Source of the DNA: Parachlorella kessleri
Lineage: Eukaryota; Chlorophyta; Trebouxiophyceae; Chlorellales; Chlorellaceae
Reading direction: 5' to 3'
DNA length: 12,365 bases
Assembly (NCBI GenBank): GCA_001598975.1
Contig: BBXU01000183.1
Coordinates: 1 to 12,365, forward strand
The notes under the pieces were generated by a model. The model worked only from the letters and a program-made list of their open reading frames with translations, was not told where the DNA came from and made no database searches. The translations under genes and the position numbers were made by a program. Shown piece after piece: positions 7,542 through 12,365 of this stretch (position 1 is its first letter; every line of letters begins with the position of its first letter).

Positions 7542-9751
7542 ATGTCCACACTTACACAGAACCACCGCTCAGGCTGCCGCAGGCCTGAGGTGGCTGCCCG
7601 CATCAGGAGCCATTATGGTGCCCTGGGCGGCTGGCCGGGGCCAGACAAGCTCCCGCTTGTGTACAACTCCATCTACAACATAGGCTTCATGGGCCTGGAG
7701 AACCTGCACCCCTTCGACAGCAAGAAGTACAGCAAGGCTAGTACCAGAGGGGAGCCGTGGTGCTGGCGGGGTGCTGAGATTCCTCTCTCTGTGGTGACTG
7801 CCGAGGGCGACGGGTACCAGGTTCCTTGCGGTTGTGTACTCTGCCGGCTGATATTATGTCAGTGCCGCAGTTTCTTGCAGCATCTACAAGCAAGCAATCT
7901 AGCTAGGCTGCCACAGCGGATACTTTCCTTGCCCTGCAGGTCCTTAGCTTACTAGAGGCAAGCGGGTGTCTAGCTAGCTCTCAAGTGGTTCAGGCTAGAG
8001 AGGCCACACATGACATGCTCCTAGACGTCCACGACGCAGCCTACCTAGAGGCCATCAACACGTCCAGCGCCAAGGTTGCACAGGCAAGCCGCCGTTGGCT
8101 CTACATCCATCTCCAGGGATGTTTCCCTTTTTTGCGCTGGCTATGTGTGGGGTGTGTGGATGGGGGGTGGTTAGCACAGTCATGCTCGGTACTATGGCAT
8201 TGCACACTGACTGCGTATGCAGGTTGCTGGTTAGCTGTACCCGCACAGTGTGCTCGTTGAACATTTTAATCAGCATGAAACCGAGAGCAGCACTTGTGGT
8301 GTAGGTGACCGAGCTGGGCCCCTTGGCCCTGCTTCCAGCAGCCCTGCTGCGGAGCAAGGTGCTCAAGCCGATGCGGTTCATGGCTGGGGGGACCATGCTG
8401 GTGAGCAGCTCAGGCAGGACTGCCACAGAGAGTTCGGAGGCCAGGGATAGAAACACAAAAGCGGTGACCATATGTGCGCTCTCTTGGCGGCCTGACCAGT
8501 CTGTTCGCAAGTCCGCCTGTGACACAGAGGCACCTGGCCGAGTCAGCTGTGCTGGCCCTGCAGCAAGGCTAGCTGCTCCAGCGCTCTTCATCCGGAGCTG
8601 GGCAGCCCAGTGAGGGAGGGGTGGTCAACGCCGCCAACACAGCATTGAACTGTGTCTTGCAGGCAGCCGCGCTGGCTCAGGAGCGGGGGTGGGCCATCAA
8701 CCTGGGGGGCGGGCTCCACCATGCTTACCACGCGGACGGTGGCGGCTGGGTAAGCTCATTGCCATGCATGGAAGGCAGCTGCAGGGCTCGTCCTCCATTG
8801 CTCATCCTGCACACGGCTTCGTTCGCAGGGGCATTCTGCTGGGCATGCGCTACGTGTGGCCACGTGCTGCACCGGAGTGCTGGAAAGCAATCAGTTGTAC
8901 CTCTCTGGGTGCACAGCCTCTACTGCTGTTGCCGCAGTGTGTCTACGATGACATCTACCTTGCCATTCGCAAGCTGCGGCAGGCAGCAGGTGGACTGGTC
9001 AAGACGTGTATGGTTATCGACCTCGACGTTCACCAAGGCAACGGCTACGAGCGAGACAAGCTGCACTTTGGGGACCAGGACACCTATCTTGTTGATGTAT
9101 ATAACGGCTGGATATACCCACGCGACGAGACTGCCAAGAAGGTGAGGTGCTGCAACAAGGGAAGTCTTTCGTAGCATACATACGTTGACTGGGGCCTGTC
9201 TCGCTGCCAGCGCAGTGACCCGCTGCACCGACGGGTCCCTGCCTGTGTTGCCTGCTGCCCCCAACGAGCGCTGCGCCTGCCCATAAATCCCCACCCGTCC
9301 CATCAGCTGTTCACGCTCGGCTCGTCTGCTGCTCCCACCCGTGCCGCAGGCCATCAATGTCAGAGTGGAGCTTCTCGGCGGGGCAGGCGACGAGACCTAC
9401 CTAGCAGCAGTGCGCCAAGCCCTGGAGCAAGCCTTCCGGGAGTGCCCACGCCCCGACCTGGTCATCTACAACGCCGGCACCGACATACTGGCAGGGGACC
9501 CCCTGGGCAGCCTCAGCGTCAGTGCCGCGGGGGTGCTGCAGCGAGACGAGCTTGTGTGGCGGGCGGCGCTGGCCGCGGGGTCGCCGCTGGTGATGCTGCT
9601 CAGCGGCGGCTACACGGCTGCCAGCACGCCGTGCATCGCGTCCAGCATGACCAATCTGTTCCAGAAGCTGGGGTTGGGCGGCACTGGCGCTGGGCAGAGG
9701 GAGGCCGCGGTGGGCCAGGTGCCTGCCACCGCAGCTGCCAGTGAGCTTTAA
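7542..9751 (+). CDS. Class IV (HDAC11-like) histone deacetylase, complete
   Basis: Zn-dependent deacylase; the family removes acetyl or long-chain acyl groups from lysines (human HDAC11, Arabidopsis HDA2). Exons 7542-7736, 7940-8083, 8305-8400, 8663-8749, 8938-9141, 9350-9751 give 375 residues, close to the 347 of human HDAC11. Colinear family blocks: YNIGFMGLENLHPFDSKKYSK, about residues 45-65; VVQAREATHDMLLDVH; VLKPMRFMAGGTML; ERGWAINLGGGLHH (tandem His 164-165); VIDLDVHQGNG (Zn ligands Asp204 and His206, plus Asp202); YNAGTDILAGDPLG (Zn ligand Asp287); SGGY with the transition-state Tyr330. All catalytic residues are present. The C-terminal ~25 residues are Gly/Ala/Gln-rich. ATG 7542 is the first in-frame ATG after the TAG at 7479-7481. 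All five introns are phase 0; introns 7737-7939 and 8084-8304 seem to begin with GC. Cellular location cannot be read from the sequence. Confidence 0.93.
7737..7939 (+). other. Apparent GC-AG intron 1 of the deacetylase gene
   Basis: The family requires ...KKYSK followed by V (human GKWGKV). The K codon ends at 7736 and the V codon starts at 7940 after CTGCAG, so the intron begins AAG|GCTAGT. The nearest GT choices (7727 and 7741) give the wrong phase for the 7940 acceptor. A phase-0 GTGGTG further in would add 18 unrelated residues. Confidence 0.6.
8084..8304 (+). other. Apparent GC-AG intron 2 of the deacetylase gene
   Basis: Reading ...SAKVAQ|VTELGPLALLP restores the VA-x-(V/I)-TE block of human HDAC11 (AVATITEIPP). 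It needs the donor CAG|GCAAGC, close to the known GC-donor consensus AG|GCAAGT, paired with GTGTAG at 8304. A GT alternative at 8075 (AAG|GTTGCA) is also in phase but drops three residues, including the matching VA. Confidence 0.6.
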
Positions 9752-10424
9752 CTAGGGTGGCGTCTCCGTCTGGGCCTGGAGGTCGTGGCACTGCCCCTGG
9801 GTGGATGAAATCTGGTCTAGAGTCTAACAAGCTGACGCGAATGGGGGGGGGCCCGACCTCAGGTTGTCAGTGACATGCTGTGAACAACCATCAACGTGGC
9901 AAAAGCCGAAGGAAGGCTGTTCTTATATCAAGATCACTGTGAGAAGTTTGTTAAGTGTCTGAGACCTACGATTAAGTCGTGAACACGAGGTGGAACCAAC
10001 ACGACAAAGGCCTTAGTACTTACCCGCCTTCGTTTTGAGTTTGGCTTCTTTCCAAGCGTGGCCCACCTTGCTAACCTTTTGAAGTACCCCTTGGGCTTTG
10101 GCCCGTCTTATGGCAAGGATCTGCCATTCCTCCATGACCGTGTAGCAGCGCTGACCCGCAGAAACCCTGGAGGTCCTTCTCAGCTATTTCTGCTGTGAGG
10201 GTAAGCTACATGTCCTTTGGAACACCTTGGCAGTGACTCCGGCAGCGTGGGCGACATGGAGGCCAGCAAGGGGCAAGACCTGCCCGATGGGCCAGTGCGA
10301 GACGCACCGCACACAATCCAATCTATTCACTTCTGGAGCCCGCTGGCGTCTTTGACAGTGCCTGACTCGTCCTGCGACCATTGTTACGCTGCAGGGCTGG
10401 TGGTGAAGAACCCCTGTTCTCCAC
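9752..10424. other. Intergenic: deacetylase 3' UTR and galactosyltransferase leader
   Basis: About 670 bases. There is a G9 run at 9843-9851. I saw no TGTAA on the + strand, so the end of the deacetylase transcript cannot be placed, and no clear TATA box for the next gene. The last 220 bases contain a probable 5'-UTR intron. Confidence 0.65.
10201..10394 (+). other. Probable 5'-UTR intron of the GT31 gene
   Basis: A good donor, TGAGG|GTAAGC at 10201, pairs with a good acceptor, CGCTGCAG at 10394, giving a 194-base intron ending 30 bases before the ATG at 10425. The retained frame meets TGA at 10404-10406, so the upstream exon would be non-coding. Removal would also delete an out-of-frame ATG at 10255 that otherwise overlaps the start codon. 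Confidence 0.4.
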
Positions 10425-12240
10425 ATGAAGGGCAGGCGGGTGCTAGCAGCTGGCAGCAGCAGGCCCAGCTGTACAAAGATCATCTATGCAGCCTTCTTCC
10501 CGTTCTTGTTAGCCCTCCTAGCCAGCCTGTCGCTGCTGCGGAGAGGCGATATAGCCGCAGCCCCGGCTGTCCGCCGTGCCGGCAGGGGAGCCTTGGAAGC
10601 ACATGACACGCTGCCTGGCTGCGAGGACAGCCGTGGCTGCGGCACGCTCTCCACACTGCCGGCCGTTGAAGTGGCCGTGGGGAGTACCGGCAGGGGCACC
10701 TTGCAGACGCTAGCCGCCACCGCCACGGCGGTAGGCCGCGGCAGCAGCAGCAGCAGCAACAGTCTAGGCAGTGCTCATGCCGATGGCAGCAGCAGCAGCG
10801 GTGAAGGAGGGCTGGAGCCCCTCTTCCTCTTCATAGGGATACTGTCGGGCCGCGGCTACCGCCACCGGCGGCTGGCTGTGCGTGAGGCCTGGGCCACTCG
10901 CGCCCAGATGCCCGGCCTGGTCGTCAGCAAGTTCATCTTGTCGGAGGACGAGCGCACGCCGCAAGTGCAGAAGGAGCTGGAAATGTACCATGACATTGTG
11001 TTTGTCAAGGAGAAGACTAACTACAAGTCGATACTGTACAAGACCTTTTACGTAAGTGCGGGCTCGCGCTGCTGGGCACACCTGGGCCATACTGCCCACC
11101 AGTTTGGTGGCTTTGTTGGACATCTGTTCTGTAGTGTTACTGGAAGAGACGAACAGCTTTCCGATTCCATTGCAAGACTCAAAAGTTAAACTAGCATGTG
11201 TTTGAGCAGCACCACGGCTCAACACACAAGCACCGTAGGTGCACTGTCCTGTGCTGCTAACTCAGGGTCATTATGGTGCATCAGGCACCAGATTTGTGTG
11301 ACTTCCCCTTGCCTGCAGGTACTTGAGTATGGTGTGAAGCACTATGACGTGAAGTTCATCCTGAAGACGGACGACGACGCTTTCATTAACGTGCAGCCGC
11401 TGATCTCGCAGCTGCGGTTGCTGTGTGAGACACCTGACTGCACCCGGGAGCGGCTGTACATGGGCAAGATGGCCAAGCACAGCGAGGTGCTGCTGCAGCC
11501 GGGCCACAAGTGGAACAATGCGGTGTTCCACAACCACACAGGTGGGCCGGGGAAGCAGGTGTGTGTGTGTGTGTACGTGGTAGCTGTGGAAGGGGGGCGG
11601 GGGTTGTTGTTCGGACTGGTTGAGGGTGCCCCGCGGCTTGGATTGCTGTTGTACATGGGGGGCCCTTAGCAACGGTTGAGGGTTCATTCTGCCAATCCTA
11701 TATACCTGCAAGGGGCGTCTGATGAGGAAAACGCGCGGCAAGGTTGCCGTTGAAGGCAGCAGCCCGGGCACATGCATGTTGTGCGACCGCCCGCCTGTCG
11801 GATGCCCTGACCGACTTGCTTGTTTCCGCCCCTCGTGGGCACGCAAGTTGTCAATCCCAGCCAGTGTCTTGCCTGCCCACCTACCCGGCTGCCGGTACCT
11901 TCCTCCTGCTGCCTGGTCGCCTCCCACAAGCCTGCTGCTTCCTGCCTTCACCCGCCCCTTACCTTGGTACCACCCATCTACCCACCCGCCCTGCTCCGCT
12001 GCCTGGCTGCCTGCCTGCAGGTCTCAAGGTGTACCCCAACTACATGATGGGCGGCGGGTACGTGATGTCGGGCGAGGTGTGCCGCGTGCTGGTGGACGTG
12101 CATGCGCGCATGCCGCTCAAGTTTACACCCATCGAGGACGCCACGCTGGGCTTCTGGCTCATGAGCATGGACCTACGCCACGTGGACCACGCGCGGTTCT
12201 ACACATGGGCCGCGCCATGCTGCTTCAAGGCGCCCATCAG
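10425..12240 (+). CDS. GT31 beta-1,3-galactosyltransferase-like protein (3' partial)
   Basis: Type II Golgi glycosyltransferase of the Galactosyl_T (PF01762) fold, expected to transfer galactose (or GlcNAc) from UDP-sugar in beta-1,3 linkage to secreted glycoproteins; acceptor unknown. Exons 10425-11051, 11319-11541, 12021-12240; the last ends at AG|GTGGGC and the gene continues past the window. ATG 10425 follows an in-frame TGA (10404). A short basic tail (1-18) precedes one membrane anchor (about 19-38). A low-complexity stem of about 90 residues with Ser/Gly runs coded by AGC repeats (10740-10800) follows. The domain starts near residue 133: FIGILSGRGYRHRRLAVREAW is typical; FILKTDDDAFINV holds the metal-binding DxD (Asp227-229); YPNYMMGGGYVMS and IEDATLG (Glu322, Asp323) are the GT31 YP.Y..G.GYV and ED..xG blocks. 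356 residues are visible. Sugar specificity cannot be decided. Confidence 0.9.
10740..10800 (+). repeat. AGC/CAG trinucleotide-rich tract coding poly-Ser
   Basis: GCAGCAGCAGCAGCAGCAAC (10740-10759) and a second AGC run near 10786-10799 encode serine stretches in the stem of the GT31 protein. It is a likely length-variable site. Confidence 0.85.
11559..11574. repeat. (GT)8 microsatellite
   Basis: Eight uninterrupted GT units, shortly after the donor at 11542 in the intron 11542-12020 of the GT31 gene. Confidence 0.95.
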
Positions 12241-12258
12241 GTGGGCGAGGGGTGGGGT

Positions 12259-12271
12259 GGGGGGGGGGGGG
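12259..12271. repeat. Poly-G run (G13) in the last intron
   Basis: Thirteen G residues inside the intron that begins at 12241. The bases from 12241 to 12365 are intron sequence with no further exon visible. Confidence 0.85.
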
Positions 12272-12365
12272 TCCTTGGCATGGGGTGCAGCCTGAGGGAG
12301 ACTGGAGGTGGTGTTGGAGGGGCCGCTGTTAAGGTGGGCAGCAAGGTGGAGGAAGCTCGGCGGGC

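Noticed and set aside
7542..7955. Continuous 137-codon frame from the deacetylase ATG through intron 1
   Set aside because: After KKYSK the peptide no longer matches the family, whereas splicing to 7940 restores the VLSLLEA...VVQAREA block.
11271..11951. 226-codon - strand open frame over GT31 exon 2
   Set aside because: Antisense shadow of the exon carrying the conserved DDD motif; the rest covers an intron.
99..12240. A functional gene cluster (glucan synthase, sensor, deacetylase, galactosyltransferase)
   Set aside because: The genes have separate promoters and large spacers and no shared pathway is evident; same-strand order of four genes is compatible with chance.

Overview
The window looks like nuclear DNA of a green alga (Chlorophyta, probably a chlorophycean). 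It is intron-dense: every gene is broken by introns of roughly 140-480 bases with GT(or GC)...AG borders and C/T-rich ends carrying CCTG/CTGCAG runs. Exons are GC-rich with GC3-biased codons, and the proteins carry Ala/Gly/Ser/Gln-rich low-complexity inserts. There are no bacterial operon features. All four genes I can support lie on the + strand; I see no convincing gene on the - strand. The species cannot be told from the sequence.

Layout. (1) 99-2830: the last six exons (324 residues, 5' end outside the window) of a callose / 1,3-beta-glucan synthase of family GT48, covering the C-terminal membrane region. (2) 2831-4041: 3' UTR and intergenic DNA, then the likely promoter and leader of gene 2, with a TATA-like box, short upstream ORFs and a perfect hairpin. 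(3) 4042-6434: a five-exon gene for a 505-residue protein that I cannot name, with a GAF-like N-terminal half, an acidic Gly/Ser linker and about six C-terminal membrane segments. (4) 6435-7541: long 3' UTR/intergenic DNA with a short tandem duplication, a TGTAA candidate poly(A) signal and a TATA box for the next gene. (5) 7542-9751: a complete six-exon class IV (HDAC11-like) histone deacetylase with all catalytic residues; two of its five introns appear to use GC donors. (6) 9752-10424: intergenic DNA and a probable 5'-UTR intron. (7) 10425-12240 and beyond: the first three exons of a GT31 beta-1,3-galactosyltransferase-like type II Golgi protein, truncated by the window end.

The genes do not form an obvious pathway. 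Two (GT48 and GT31) build extracellular or secretory glycans, one is a protein deacetylase and one is a putative membrane sensor. Their adjacency is best read as ordinary eukaryotic gene order. The least explained item is the GAF-like/multi-pass membrane protein; the most checkable oddity is the pair of GC-AG introns in the deacetylase gene. All exon borders are my own reading from phase, motif continuity and splice consensus, not from transcripts.
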